64,000 nt of DNA, from NCBI RefSeq assembly GCF_007655135.1, contig NC_045127.1, positions 8,317,001-8,381,000 on the forward strand, read 5' to 3'. How positions within the stretch are numbered: position 1 is the stretch's first letter; every line of letters starts with the position of its first letter. The stretch comes from Punica granatum (lineage: Eukaryota; Streptophyta; Magnoliopsida; Myrtales; Lythraceae). Made by a program: the position numbers and the translations under genes. Under the pieces are notes generated by a model. The model was not told the origin of the DNA. It worked only from the letters and a program-made list of their open reading frames with translations, and did no database searches. This document shows, piece by piece, positions 13,477 through 26,302 of the stretch.

Positions 13477-13849
13477 GGTATGGATAATGTGCGATCATCA
13501 ACCACGTTCTTGATACCTTAGTTGGAGAGGAAAGAAATTTAATATCACAAGACCAGTTCGGAGTCGAGCCGAAGAATTTGCTACTGCAATCGGTTGAAGA
13601 GGAAGGAAACTGGAGACTATTCTCAACAAGCTGTGCTGGACAGGATTTATGTTATCTACTTGGAGGGAAAGGAACTCAGGACTCTTCATAAACAAGCGAT
13701 TGGAAGAGAGATCGCTGGTCTTGCTTTAAAGTTAGTTATTGTTTTGTTGCTAATCGGTTTTTCTTTAGCGATCCGATGTAATTAGGTTCTTTGAATTGTT
13801 CTGCCTCGCTCTGTTTTCGTTAGTTTCGTGAAGTTTCAAATTTATCAAC

Positions 13850-14030
13850 AAATTGCACTTGTTGATAATTCATACAAAGTCAAAGAGTGGGTCCCATTTA
13901 TATCACTTTTTTTTCACAACAAAACGACATAATTCATATAAAGTCAAAATGTGGATTTCATTTATACAATCATTTTTCAAAATCAAAATCTGATTTTAAA
14001 ATTCTATCATGAAACCAGACCCAGCGTAAA
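13850..14030. mobile_element. MITE copy, same family as 58857-59088
   Basis: The block ATTCATACAAAGTCAAAG, a CCCATTTATATCAC-like word, a second ATTCATATAAAGTCAAA, and a right end resembling ATTTTAAAATTCTATCATGAAACC match in order the element at 58857-59088. The left end here is missing or heavily changed, so this copy is partial. It lies in the 3' flank of ORC2. Confidence 0.6.
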
Positions 14031-17000
14031 TATGTGTTTCTTACAACTGATAACTCAATATCAAATCTTTATCAATTTCCAGAAACAATTTTGGATATGC
14101 AATATTGTCGAAAGTACCATACTGTTTAGTGTTATGTCCAATCGATATGTGGATTCAACAGAAGTCATTATATTATATTATCATCCTTTGAGATGAACAT
14201 ATTCTATTTCTGTCATCACTGCAACTGCACAAGGTTCACACATTTGTATAACACGAGATGTCTCGCTATCGAACAATAACCGATCACGACGCTAACTCGG
14301 CACCATGCACTCTAATATGTCCATACCTCTTTCAACGTCGACTTCCATTTCATGAAATAAGAAAGGAGCCGGGGACTTTAGCTTTTGCTTTATTGGGTGT
14401 TTCGTGCCTTTGTCAAATTGATGTCTCTTTGAAAGTTAATCTGTATGTTTTCTCAGATGAGATTGGATTGGGTTTTCAAGCAATCCATCATACCCATCAA
14501 TTGTACATTTCCGTAATGCGGGAAAAAAAAAAAAGAAGACGAAAGCCTTGTTGTCTCGATCTTATGGTCCTTTTCAATTTATGAGTAACGTGACTATCGG
14601 ATAAAATACACAGACGTCCATGATCTTTTCCTAGTCCGCATGATATTACCAACACCAACTTTGCTTGCGTTGCGTGGCATTTAATCCTCCATTATGATAG
14701 TTGACAAGAACTTGCTCTATTACATGAGTGTGTTTACAATCAAGAGCATCTTAAAAGTGCACTTTTAATTATATCCCAAAAAATAATAAGAGAACTTACC
14801 ATTTGATAAGAGTCTTATCATATATCCATAATAATAATTTTTTTTTACAAAATAATGATTCATTTAGTAAAATAATAAGTTTCTTGTTAAATAAATAATT
14901 AACTCTTATTATTTAACAAGTAATTTTATCGGAGGCGGGGACAATTATTTGCTTTTTTTTAGGGGGTCTCCGAACAGAAGATTATCTTCTCATGTAATAT
15001 TAATCAACTTTTCGTTGCTGTAAGCATAATCCAAAGAAAAGTCAAGAGTAATTAATTAACACAAGGAAAGAGAACGAAAAAGAAGAACCCTTTTTCTTGC
15101 TGACTAATTAATAGTCATTAGACGAGACCTCGAGATGAAATTGAAACTCGAGGCCGTCTGATTCGATTGATTACGCAACGAGAGCTGATAATTTAGATAT
15201 GGTCGCTGTTACAATAAAATAATATGATCTTGAGTGACACCCCTATATTGTCAGCTTCATTGGATGGTTCTAATATGTTGCAGTGTAACGACAATAACAG
15301 CCAACATCAATCCGTCAATTATTTGGAAACTAACAAAGAAAATTTACGTAAGATAAGAAAGCGGATCGTGCCGATGATCCTCGTCGAGCTATGTATGAGT
15401 GTACTCGGTGCAAAATTTTGATATAGCTTACGCGACCACATCGAGAGATTTTGCCATGCCATCACGCAGTGGGTGGGACGGAGGAGTGGATTTTTTTCTT
15501 TTTATGTTATCATTCCGGGTCCATTTGGCAAACATTTCTCTTGGTGCTATCATTCATCATCCCCAACTTATAATTCGATATGGATCCATCTTTTAGTTAA
15601 ACTTGCCTAGGCGATGATGCATTTTCATTAAAATGCAAATTCTTTAACCAACTGATGATAACAAGTCTATCAAGTGTATCGTAATAAATAAATAGCCACT
15701 CTACAAAAATAAACTCTTCATTTTTTTAAAAAGAGAATACCGCGCGCTTTTAATTAAAATCAAGAGATTCTAAGCGCTCGTTCGTCGAATTTTCCACTCT
15801 CTCTCTCTCTAGATCGAATGTTATCTGTTGCTTTATTGCTCCGTCGCCAGCAAAAAATAATAAGACCGTAAATTGATGAATTTCCAATCAAATCATACGC
15901 ATATAGATGTATGTATGTATGATACACAGGGTTATTAATTCATCTAATTATTATATATTTTATTTTAAGAAAAATGAAACGATGATAACATTAAAATTGA
16001 AATATCGAAAAAGTAATGCTAAAATTATGTAAGTGTTTGCTTATCGATATGATTTTCTTCACGAACAAATTATAGGAAAGAAGTCAAAAATAGAGTGAAG
16101 CGCAATAGTGTACGCCTTAACCCGTTGATTTAGAGATCATAGACTTGATATCTAGTGAGATTACCCGTGTCTCTTTATTAATTATTTAGAATTTTATTTT
16201 TCATTGTCCTAATACCCATATTAGAATACTTTTTTGGCAGCACAGAGTTGAGCCCCGAATTCGTCTTAAGAAACCCCAAAATCCGACCCAAAGTCCTCTC
16301 ATTGACAAATAAAGAGTGATAATAGTTGTAGAGAAGATAATGGGAAGAAGCAATTAAGTGATGAAGGAGAGGTTGAGAACTTCATAACAACAACATTGCT
16401 AGTGAAGATAGAAGGGAAGAGAGGAGAGCTTCTGACCTTTTATGTTAGAAGTCAAAGTTGAATGGGGTTTACTTGACCCGGCCGGTTCAACTTTCACTCA
16501 TACAAATCATTATAGTAGTATTACAAATCAGCGTATTTTACCAGAAAAAGTAACCGAAAGACTAAAATAGAAAAACAACGAAAGGTGCCGGACCCAAGTA
16601 GATAAAAAAAAAGAAGGTAGGGTGAAAATAAAAAAGTAGTTAAATTTAGTGGGGTAAGAGTATAATTTTTTCCTTTAGGTAAATGAAAGGAGGGAGAGAA
16701 GAGAAAATGAAAGGAATAAAAAGTATAGAAATTCAAATAAAAAGAGGAGAGGGAAAGAGTGAGTTAAAAAATGCCACGTGAATGGTTTCGTTCAATTCTT
16801 GACGGAAGCTAGATAGAAGGGCTCCTCTGATTTGTTTTTTAACTATCGAGATTTTATGCGATGTAAAAAATAATTCGAGAGTAGTCGGTGCAAAATCGAT
16901 CTTTTAAGGGTATATTTGGCAGTTTTGTCAAGAATGGATGGTTTTTGATGAAGAAGAACAATCATCACTAATGGCAAGCGTTCAAAGCCACTCCCTCGGC

Positions 17001-17240
17001 CTCGGCCTCAGCCTCGGCCCCAAAAATAATATATATATATATATATTCGGTTATTTATAAAATCCCAATCCGGAAAAATCAGCAATGAGACGAAAGCTGG
17101 TAGCTTTCTTCCTTCCTCTCTATTGACTTCCGCTTCTGAATCCGACCGGTACCGAGCTTTCGGGGAGTCCGAGGTCTGAAAGGGGTTGCAGCTGTTTCTG
17201 GGTCTCTGTCTTCTGGGGAAGAGGAGGGAGGAGGAAGAAG
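14031..17240. other. Long AT-rich intergenic region, no gene supported
   Basis: Frames at 14258-14584, 15224-15596 and 16521-16736 are short and have no recognisable motif or plausible splice partners. Present are a TCTC repeat near 15797, a small (AT)n tract at 17029-17047, and an unusual CCTCGG hexamer repeat at 16991-17020 directly upstream of the DUF829 gene, probably part of its 5' leader. Confidence 0.55.
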
Positions 17241-20200
17241 ATGTGGGGCTTCGGGGGTAGGTACTATTGGGGAAGGAGGGTTGGGGACAGGGAGAAGGCT
17301 GAAGGGGTGGTGGTGGTGTTCGCATGGATGTCCAGTCAGGAGAGGCACTTGAAGAGCTACGTTCAGCTCTACGGCTCTCTGGGGTGGAATTCCCTCGTCT
17401 GCCACTCGCAATTCCTCAACATGTAAGTTGTCTCTGGGTTTCGTTCTTTTCTTGCCCACGATCTCCGTTGGTATGTAGAATCGATAAGTTTGTTGCGGGG
17501 GCTGTCCTGCGTTCAATTTGGCCTCCCGTGTCTTGCTGATTTATGAGCTCGCTTGAGAATTTGCCTGTGTGGAAGGGAGGGAGATGATTTGAGGCAATTC
17601 AGGGGTTTTGGTGTTGACTGCGGATGAGTGTTAAGTGTACCCAATTGCTTGGTTAGCTTAGTTATCAAAGAATTTCGAGCTTTAATACTGTGGATGAAGT
17701 TCATCTTTTTTTAATGATGCAAAAGTGGGTGTCTCTTAGGTCTCCGTTCTATTCTTCGAATGAATACAAGAATTGATTTTTGTTGCTTCTGGTGCCAAAT
17801 TAACTGTGGAGTTACGGATGCTTGTGAGTGGAGCATCAGAATTGGGCCTTTGTCCTGAATCCCGTTGGATGGTTATGTCCTCTAATGTGCCTCCTTGAAG
17901 AGGGGAAAGAATTCAGTGCTAGGATAAATCGCACGTTTGTATTGGTCCATATTAAAGTTCTTTGGAGCGAATTCTAGTGCGGGGACTGTCATTGCAGATA
18001 GTGCTTACAACAGGGTGTTTAAATTCTCTGCGTCTCATAACTTCTTATGTTGACCTTTTTAACCAGGCTTCAAAATCTCTCATCTAAGGGTGTGTAAAAA
18101 TCATGATTAAGTGGGAAGGGTTGATGTTACAGAGGCATCGATTCGGTTAGAAGCCTTAATTTATCTGCTCTTGCTATTGGGTCTGTCTCTATCTGGCACT
18201 ATCAGGCAATGCAGTTCTGTAAAAATAGATATCAAGTTTGGTCAAACATCAGGAAATTTTTCTTGAGGTGGATTCAGTTACAGTCAGATTGAGTGCTACA
18301 GTCAGAGATTTTCATAAATATTGACTTTGGAAGCCTGAGATGGATCCATTCAGTTCAGACCTATTACTTATTTGATTCAGCGATCTGATTGGGACTGGCT
18401 GGTCGATTCAAAAGACACTTTTTATGATTGGCTGAACTGCTGAAATAACTACCGAGTAAGATCAGTCCAGGAATTGTATTTTGTGTGCATTCTCTCCTTT
18501 TTGGCTTAAAGGATGAATGAATATGTAAATCCTACTTTTCGCCCTTTCACAAATATACAGTTATGTGGACTTCCGAGTTATTGTTGTTTTATGATTGTAC
18601 TGGCATTTTTTTTATCCCTGCCTATCATGCTCCATAATATTACGTGCTAAGGGTTCCAACTTGTAGAATGGACTTACTCAGTTGTCATTCTTTAAGACTG
18701 ATGATTGAGATAGCATACTTTTCAAAATCCGTGGCAGAAAAATGAGCTTTGATTTTGGTGGTATGTGCAGGTTCTTTCCTGATAAGGCTGAAGCTCTTGC
18801 AGTACAAGTCCTCAGTGCACTTATTGAGGTTGGTTTAACTGCATTTTTTGTTTGGGTCCACATACTTGATCCTACGGGGAAATTTCTCTGTAGAAGTGGA
18901 TTTAGATTTGAAAACAATTGTTGGTCAATCATCGAATTACTGATTGATTGCGTCCAATGATGCACAGGAGGTAAAGGTTCGGCCATTTCCAGTAGTTTTT
19001 GCTTCGTTTTCTGGTGGGCCCAAAGCTTGCATGTACAAAATTATTCAGGTAACTCGTTCCCACTTATCCATTCATCCTGCTTGTTGTACCTCGCTTCAGA
19101 ATCAGAAAATAGCTTCCTATGGTCCTTTTCTCCTAGTCTCTGAAATTTCTTTACATATTTGTTGCAGATATTAGAGGGACAATGTGAAACTCAGCTGAGT
19201 CCGGTATGCTTTTTACGATCCAAACTCAAGTCTTCTACATCATTTTATACAACCATGTTTATAAATTTTTGGGTTAATGACCCAAAAAAACATGAACTTT
19301 GACCACTTTTAAAATTTTGGCATGAACTTTATTTTTTGGCAAAAAAAGGCACGGACTTTGATTTTCTTGTCAAGTTAGGCATCTGTGTCGTTTTTTATCC
19401 ATTTTGCTAACGCGGCGAACAACGGTGCCTACATGGCAAATGATATTATCCCATGTTAGCAAAAATAATAAAAATTTAAAGGAAAAAAAGGGAGAGAAAT
19501 GCTTTGATCGGAGAAAGGGTAAGTCCCGGCTAGCCACCATAACCTCGACTGGAGTCGTCGGTGACTTCAGAGGGCATCGACCGGGGAGTAGTGACCGGGA
19601 TCGAGGCCCTACCCTCCGAAATCGGGATAATCCCCAATGGTAGTGGCTGGGATCGAGGCTCCACCTGCCGGAATCAGGAAAAGCCCCTAATTTGACGATT
19701 CTCTTGATTCCGGTGGTATGATTTCGTCCACCACTCTTGATTAGGTTTGTTAGTGCTCTTTAGGGTCACCAACGACTCCCATTGGGGGGGCGGTGGCCCA
19801 CCCTGTCTTCGAGCAATGCCTCTCTCTCTCTATTTTTTTTTTCCTTTAGTTTTTTTAAATTTTTGCTGAAGTGGCATGACACCATTTACCACGTAGATAC
19901 CGTTTTCCGCCAAGTTAGCAAAATTGATGGAAAATGACACAGATGCCTAACTTGAGAAGAAAATCAAAGTTCGTGTCTTTTTTTGCCAAAAAATAAAGTT
20001 CGTTCCAAAATTAAAAAATGGGCCAAAGTTCATACTTTTTTGGATCATTAGCCCTAAATTTTTTATGTATTGGGCCTACGTTATGGATTAAGTCTTGAAA
20101 ATGTCAGGAAGTAGAGAGAGGAGTAAGAAGGGCGTGAGGGAGAAACAGGGAAACATTTTGAGAGCTCTTTTTTAAAGTAGTTACATTACTTAGTCTGCTG

Positions 20201-21754
20201 TCAAGTTCATTAAAAATTACCAAATGAATTTACTAATTTTTTCCCCTGAACTTCGTCTGTCCACACTTTTCCTCCTGATCTATCTTCATAGGCTATGAAT
20301 CATAGCTAATTATTAGCAAACTTTTCAGCGCTTAAGTCATGAAGTTTTATGAGATGCTAATTTAATGAATATGACTTATTAGAAGAAAATGAAATAAAGT
20401 TATTATCTTGAACAGATTAGTGGATGTTCGCGAGAAAGTTTCTGGCAGTTTGAACATAGTCCTACGCTCCGGAATATGTATTTAATATTTATAGTCTTGG
20501 CTCTACTTGATGTATATTTGAATGTCTTGGCTCTACTTATGTGAGCTTTCTCTTTTTTGAAGGACAATGTCCGATTGGTCAGAGATTGTATGTCGGGATA
20601 TATTTTTGACTCTGGCCCAACCGATTTTACGAGTGATCTTGGGGCTCGTTTCGTGGTACACCCATCTGTTCTTAAGATGTCCAGGCCACCAAGACTAGCT
20701 TCATGGGTCGCCAATGGAATTGCCTCGGGTTTGGATGCCCTTTTCCTCAGCAGGTTTGAGTCGCAGCGGGCAGAATATTGGCAAACCTTATATTCTTCTA
20801 TCGTAAGTCAATAATAAATTTCGTGAAATAGGATTTAATCCTTCTCTGCTACCCCTTTTCTACAATCAGTCAATTGATGGTTAGTTGAATATATTTCTGT
20901 GAAGGGAGTGGGGGCACCGTATTTAATCTTGTGTTCAGAAACCGACGACCTTGCTCCATATCAAATTATTTCTAATTTTGCTCGACGGCTTCAAGATCTT
21001 GGAGCCGATGTTAAAATGATCACCTGGAGTGGATCTCCTCATGTAGGTATGTTCTTGGTTGGCAGTTATCTGAGCTTCATTCGTCTTCCATTTCTTCAAT
21101 TAATGACTTGTGAGTTCGTGAGTATATTTTGTACTTAGGTAAGATTCCTTTTTTTTTTTTTTTTGGGCACATCATTACATTGTTACTTATGTTTCGAATC
21201 TTGTAGATTTGAACGTGGCCCAATAAAAATCTCACAACTAAGATTTCTTTTCAGGTCATTACAGGCATTACCCAGTTGATTACAAAGCTGCAGCGACTGA
21301 GCTCCTTGGTAAGGCAGCGGCTATCTATAGCCAGAGACACAACCGTGTCGAACAAGAAAAAATGGGCTTTGAGGGAGGGCGAGACGTAATCCCTGACCCA
21401 ATCTTCAACCTTGGTAAAGCCGCCACAGGCCTCAGTCAGGGTTCCCATGGGCTGACACTCGCGCTGAGTGACCAGTTTCTTGTTCCGACCTCAGTTGTGT
21501 CGTATGATGGGGGTAGTAGGAATTTTGGGTCAGTGCAGGACAACCACCAAGAGGATATGATCCACTTGCCTGCACGACCAAGTATTAATGCCCACGGGGT
21601 TTTAGGCCAGATCCTCTTCGATGTCTGTGTCCCGAAGGACGTGGAGGACTGGGACATAAAGCAGTCGTACTACTCAAATCGACGTCCTTTTGCCTCCTCT
21701 AGGAGGCACGCTCCGTTCAACCCAATAAAGTGCATACTTCGGTCGAGATTATAG
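17241..21754 (+). CDS. DUF829 / TMEM53-type alpha/beta hydrolase
   Basis: Seven exons (17241-17422, 18771-18828, 18968-19048, 19168-19203, 20563-20802, 20905-21046, 21255-21754) give 412 residues, matching the plant DUF829 family of which I recall Arabidopsis At3g19970. The start MWGFGGRYYWG is followed by GVVVVFAWMSSQERHLKSY, the usual first beta strand and turn of this family. The nucleophile elbow is VVFASFSGGPKACMY (Ser95). The acid is in SETDDLAPYQI (Asp213 or 214). The catalytic His is probably in SPHVGHYRHYP (245-251). Animal TMEM53 is a nuclear-envelope protein, but the substrate of plant members is unknown to me. The C-terminal 120 residues after the hydrolase core are plant-specific and basic at the end (CILRSRL). 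Intron 1 is about 1.35 kb and intron 4 carries a foldback transposon of 784 bp. Confidence 0.9.
19271..20054. mobile_element. Foldback (Mutator-like) element in intron 4 of the DUF829 gene
   Basis: The left end GGGTTAATGACCCAAAAAA pairs with the right end (reverse complement GGGCTAATGATCCAAAAAA). The arms extend over roughly 200 bases each, for example CATGAACTTTG with its complement CAAAGTTCATAC, and GGCAAAAAAAGGCACG with its complement. The element is flanked by a perfect 9-base duplication TAAATTTTT at 19262-19270 and 20055-20063. Long arms, a 9-base target duplication and no coding sequence fit a non-autonomous Mutator-like or foldback transposon. It sits wholly within the intron, so it should be spliced out. 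Confidence 0.85.
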
Positions 21755-22600
21755 AGCTGGCTTACAAGTCCCCGGCAATGTTATCTTCCAGTTGGGTTGT
21801 TCTTTAGCGTGGCAGCCCCTTGTTAAAGGGAAGATTCTGGCATTCGAAGCGGTCGGAAAAGATTCATCCAGACCAGAGCGTTTATAACTGTCCATACATC
21901 AATTAGCCTAAGGGAAGTATCTTCTGGAGAAGGTTCGTTCCGGGTGGGAGTTTGAGTCCCGGAACACTGTTCAAATATTTATTCGTTGGGGTTGAACAAG
22001 GAAACCGCGAATATGGGATAGCTGGTTGATGTTCTGTTTCATCACCACAGGAAAATGTACAGTAACCGCAACTTACTGGAAATGCTGATCTTTTTGTGAG
22101 TTGTATGTAAGGATAAATCTTCTTGTGAAATAAGAGCAGTCCAATGATCTTGCCACTCATAGTGAGCAGTCCAATGATCTTACCACAACTGTCTCGTATT
22201 TTGCTTAACCGTGATTGATTCTGTTCAGTATTTTGGTCTTAGTAGTATGAGTATAGCCAATGATCTCGCCACTCATAGTTGACCCTTTGGATTTTAGTTG
22301 CATTCTTTGATAGAACGTCGAAACATTAGCTGCTCTTTAAGCATGCAATTTATCACATAGACATTCTGTGATATTGGTTTCTCACAAAAGGTTAATTCAA
22401 CTATCTTATAGAGAATTGGAATGATCTTTAAAGAAATTGGTGAAACCGTCGAATTCTCCATATAACTTTGATGTTTTATATGCATCTGGTCGTGCATAAT
22501 GGTGCAGGCTTGCATGATATCAAGGATCTTGGCCGACAGCCCAGGCTTGCAGCATATCAAGGATAATGTTACATTGCAATTCCTGAATTAAAATATTGAC
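21755..22600. other. 3' flank of the DUF829 gene, no gene seen
   Basis: Contains the likely 3' UTR. A phrase near 22150 (CAGTCCAATGATCTTGCCACTCATAG) is echoed twice nearby (22165-22185 and 22258-22278) as short direct repeats. Frames on the minus strand at 21903-22560 lack family resemblance. Confidence 0.5.
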
Positions 22601-23306
22601 AGTAAATTGATAAATTGGCCATCCAGAAATGCATGTTACATCAAATCTGACCTCAAGAAATTTTTTACATAAAATTGAACATTGAGAGGTTAAGTGTATA
22701 TCAAGTCCGACCTCAAGAAATTTTTTATATCAAATTTAACATCGAGATATTAAGTATACATCAAATTGAACCTTGAGAAAATTAAGTGTACATCAAATCC
22801 GATCTCAAGAAATTTTTTACATTAAATTGAACTTTGAGAGATTAAGTGTACATCAAATTGAACCTTGAGAGATTAAGTGTATATCAAATCTGATCTCAAT
22901 AAATTTTTTACATCAAATTAAACATTGAGGGGTTAAATGTACGTCAAATCCAACCTTCCGTCAGAGTGCCGTCCAAAAATGAATGGAAAAATTTGATCTG
23001 ACATTCAACAGCTGATGTTGCATTGTTTGATTATTTTCTCTCATATTTTATTATTCCCCATTTTTATCTGGTTTAAAAAAATATTTCCTACAGTTCCATC
23101 ACTTTTTAATCAGGGGCGGGAAAAACTTCCTACTCCCGGCGCGTCCTCCTCAATCGCTAATGCTCTCGTCCATCCATTTTTGGACGACATTATGACAGAA
23201 TGTCAAATTTGATGTACATTTGATCTCTCAAGGTTCTATTTGATGTAAAAAATTTATTGAGGTCAGATAAACATGCATTTTTGGAGGATCAATTTATCAA
23301 TTTACT
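22601..23306. mobile_element. Foldback element with internal tandem repeats, in the FLDH upstream region
   Basis: The ends AGTAAATTGATAAATTG (left) and its exact reverse complement (right, ending at 23306) define the element. The left arm is a tandem array over about 22645-22960 of a unit containing CATCAAATTGAACCTTGAGA followed by TTAAGTGTACATCAAATC and CTCAAGAAATTTTTTACAT, four to five degenerate copies. The right arm (about 23200-23300) is a single inverted copy. The middle holds a GC-richer unrelated insert near 23120-23165. I did not find a clear target duplication. It ends only 157 bases before the FLDH start codon. Confidence 0.7.
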
Positions 23307-23463
23307 CAAATAGTAATCATATGGTTCATGTGATGTGATCACGATATAGGCCAATCATAATAACCCAATAAAAGTAAATACAAAAATAAATTATCGGGTA
23401 TTTAATTGACTCGGATCCACCCGAGTACATATCCGATTAAAGAGAATCTCTGTCCGCCGGAAG

Positions 23464-25408
23464 ATGAAGAAGATACTGGTGACCGGCGCCACCGGTTACC
23501 TCGGCGGAAGGCTGTGCGCCGCCCTTCTGAGGGACGGCAACTCCGTCCGCGCCCTCGTCCGCCCCACCAGCGATCTTTCCACCCTCCCCCGCGGCGAGGC
23601 CCTTGAGCTCGCCTATGGCGACGTCACTGACTATCGCTCCCTAGCCGACGCCGTCTCCGGCTGCCACGTCATCTTCCACGCTGCCGCTCTCGTCGAGCCC
23701 TGGCTTCCCGACCCTTCGAAGTTCTTCTCCGTAAGCAAGACTCAACTATGCCAAACCTGTTGCCGTCAGTGATGCGTGAAAACGTCTTAATCAAGCGCGG
23801 TTGTGATGGGTGTTGTCAGGTCAACGTCGGAGGTTTGGAGAATCTCCTGCGAGCGGTGAAGGAGTCGGACGCCGTCGAGAAGATCATCTACACGTCGTCG
23901 TTCTTCGCGCTCGGACCTACCGACGGACATGTCGCCGATGAGAGCCAAGTATGAACTGCTTGGACATGTCAATCCCCTGACTGATTCCATTGATCTTCCT
24001 GTCCTGTCATTGGATATTATCGTTATTATATATGATTGATGAATTAGTGTGATCGTAGGCTCATCACCAGAAATTCTTCTGCACGGAGTATGAGAAATCG
24101 AAGGTTGCAGCCGGTAAACTTGCACTGCGAGCTGCAACGGAGGGGTTGCCCATTGTAATGGTGTTTCCCGGGGTTATCTACGGGCCCGGAAAGCTCACAG
24201 CTGGGAATGTCGTTGCTCGTTTGGTAAGATTGATTTTCTTGTGTCGGCTCTCATAGAAAGTAGTATTGTTGAATCCGTTATCGGGGCCCGGCGTAAAATT
24301 TAGTTGAATCAATTATTTCATAGAGTACTTTTCTTCCTGCTGTTCTTAGTATTTGATTATTCCTCTATCTGGTTCCTTTGGAGTGAGGGTAATTTTCTTG
24401 ATCGTTCTGATTATTGCACGGACGTGTCGCTGTCTCGCAATGGCTGTTTATCAATGGGTTTGTTGGTGATGTTGCATGGTCTGAAATGGTGAAACGTGAA
24501 GTGGTGGTTTGATGATAGGTCAGCAATGTGGTTTGTGTGCATTTTGATCGAGTTCAATCCCTGTACTTCCAAGTTCGCAGTGAAGTTGGATTTACTCCTG
24601 AAAATTGCTTGTAGACGGATTAGGTAGATCGTTATTGGATCAGATTTTCCGGAGCTTTCTCTTACCATTGAAAAGGGAAACTTTGTGCATAGACCCTGAA
24701 TCCAAAAAGTTACCCGTTCTCCTGATGGATATGTTCCCTTTCCTTTGGTTTCAGTTGATAGAACGGTTCAGTGGAAGGTTGCCTGGTTACATTGGTAAAG
24801 GCAGTGACAAGTACTCGTTCAGTCATGTGGACGATGTGGTGGAGGGGCATATTGCTGCGATGCACAAAGGCCGAATTGGTGAAAGATATCTGCTCACCGG
24901 AGAAAATGCTTCCTTCATGCATGTTTTCGATATAGCTGCTATCATCACCGGAACAAGCAGGCCGAGGATTCACCTCCCATTGTGGGCAATTGAGGTGTAT
25001 GGATGGTTGTCCGTTTTCTTCTCCCGTATCACTGGAAAGCTTCCTCTCATCAGTCCCCCGGTATACTTCATTGTTTTCTCTGACTATTGGATCAGCATAA
25101 TTTTATATAGCTTAAAATTCAGATTAGATCAGCTGGCAAGATCAGTCAGCCCATAACCAAACCATCGTCCAAGCCACAGATACCGAAATGGGCTCTTTAT
25201 CAATCGTATGATACTTGTATTATTAAAATGCGTTGCTGATAAGGTTACGATGTTTTTATATGGGCAGACTGTTTATGTTCTGAGGCACCAGTGGGCATAT
25301 TCATGTGAGAAAGCTAAAGCAGAGCTCGGATATAGCCCTCGAAGCCTCAGAGAAGGGCTAGAAGAGATGATCCCTTGGCTGAAGAGCTTAGGACAGATCA
25401 AATACTGA
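23464..25408 (+). CDS. FLDH: NAD-dependent farnesol dehydrogenase-like (FLDH), SDR family
   Basis: The enzyme is an extended short-chain dehydrogenase. Arabidopsis FLDH (At4g33360, from memory) oxidises farnesol to farnesal and affects abscisic acid sensitivity. Exons: 23464-23730, 23820-23948, 24059-24223, 24755-25060, 25268-25408, all in phase, giving 335 residues. The dinucleotide-binding motif GATGYLGG is at residues 8-15. The active-site Ser lies in YTSSFFALG (about 115-116) and the catalytic pair is Tyr143-x3-Lys147 in TEYEKSK. Diagnostic blocks are VFPGVIYGPGKLT, YSFSHVDDVVEGHIAAMHKG, GERYLLTGENASF and ELGYSPRSLREGLEEMIPWL. A hydrophobic stretch around GWLSVFFSRITGKLPLISPP suggests membrane contact. 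The first exon is GC-rich. A decayed 3' copy lies at 28495-29660. A foldback element occupies most of the proximal upstream DNA. Substrate is inferred from family resemblance only; a general plant dihydroflavonol-reductase-like label is the safer fallback. Confidence 0.9.
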
Positions 25409-26302
25409 GAACATAGAAACCTTTTGATATCACTGCACTTATGTTCTTACGCTCGGATCAACAACGGAGTGCCGCTGCGAACCATGACTTCCCAGCTGGA
25501 CTCGTGTAAAATAAGGACATGTGATTTGATATGATATTTGTAATGTTACTGACAATTCTGAAGGAGATTTTCTAGCTCGGGCCACACTCCTTGACAAGGC
25601 GCAAGTCGTGATCGGAGTGAAGTAGTAGTTGCTGTGGTTGGTCGTGTCACTCATAATGCGGCTCGTTTGGCATGAATTTTGTGTTCCCGAGCAAAGAGCT
25701 CGGGAAGTGCACCACATCTGCAATGCCCCGATGCTTCGCATCTCCGTTCGGTTTCAGGTTCGAGAATGAATACCAAATCCATATGGAGTGTTGCGTAGAA
25801 AGTGCCAAAAGAAAAGCTATCATCGATCATACTCTAATTCCATCAAACACAAACTGTAGCCCCAAATGACTATCAAGAATCAATTAATGATGTATTAGCA
25901 TTTTAGCAATGACTATTAAGAACCAATTGATTATTCTTTTACCCAGCCAAAAAATTAAAAAAAAAAGATCACACTCTTACGGAGAAAAATGGGAAAAACT
26001 CATATTTATTATATGCAAGTTAATTATAATCACCACTAATACTGTGATTAATTAGTGGTGAGAGAATTAATTACATTCTCAGTCAGACACCTATGAGCAG
26101 GTTTGAGTGGGAATCCAACGGTCAACTCGAAATTCAAATCCTTGGAAAATGTTCTGAAGCTCTCTGTCTCTGCTCTGCTCTTGCTCAGCTGCGCCTACTC
26201 TCTCCCTTTACCTTCCATTTGCTCTGTGAAAAGCGAGGAGAAGGAGGAGGAGGAGAACGAAGGGCAAAGGTAGCAGAGTCCTGGGTTCTCGAGCAGAGGA
26301 AA
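25409..26302. other. FLDH 3' flank and B3a promoter, part of the duplicated unit
   Basis: No gene. Words from here recur after the FLDH pseudogene: GGAAGTGCACCACATCTGCA against GGAAGTGCATTGCCTCTTCG, and ATTCCATCAAACAC against ATTCCATCAAATAT. The B3 promoter shares TTTGAGTGGGAA and ACGGTCAACTCGAAATTCAA with the region at 29817-29850. These prove that the duplication includes the intergenic DNA. Confidence 0.75.

Noticed and set aside
22640..22965. Regularly spaced short repeats resembling a CRISPR-like array
   Set aside because: Units are degenerate and contiguous without unique spacers of constant size; they form the arm of a foldback element in a plant genome.
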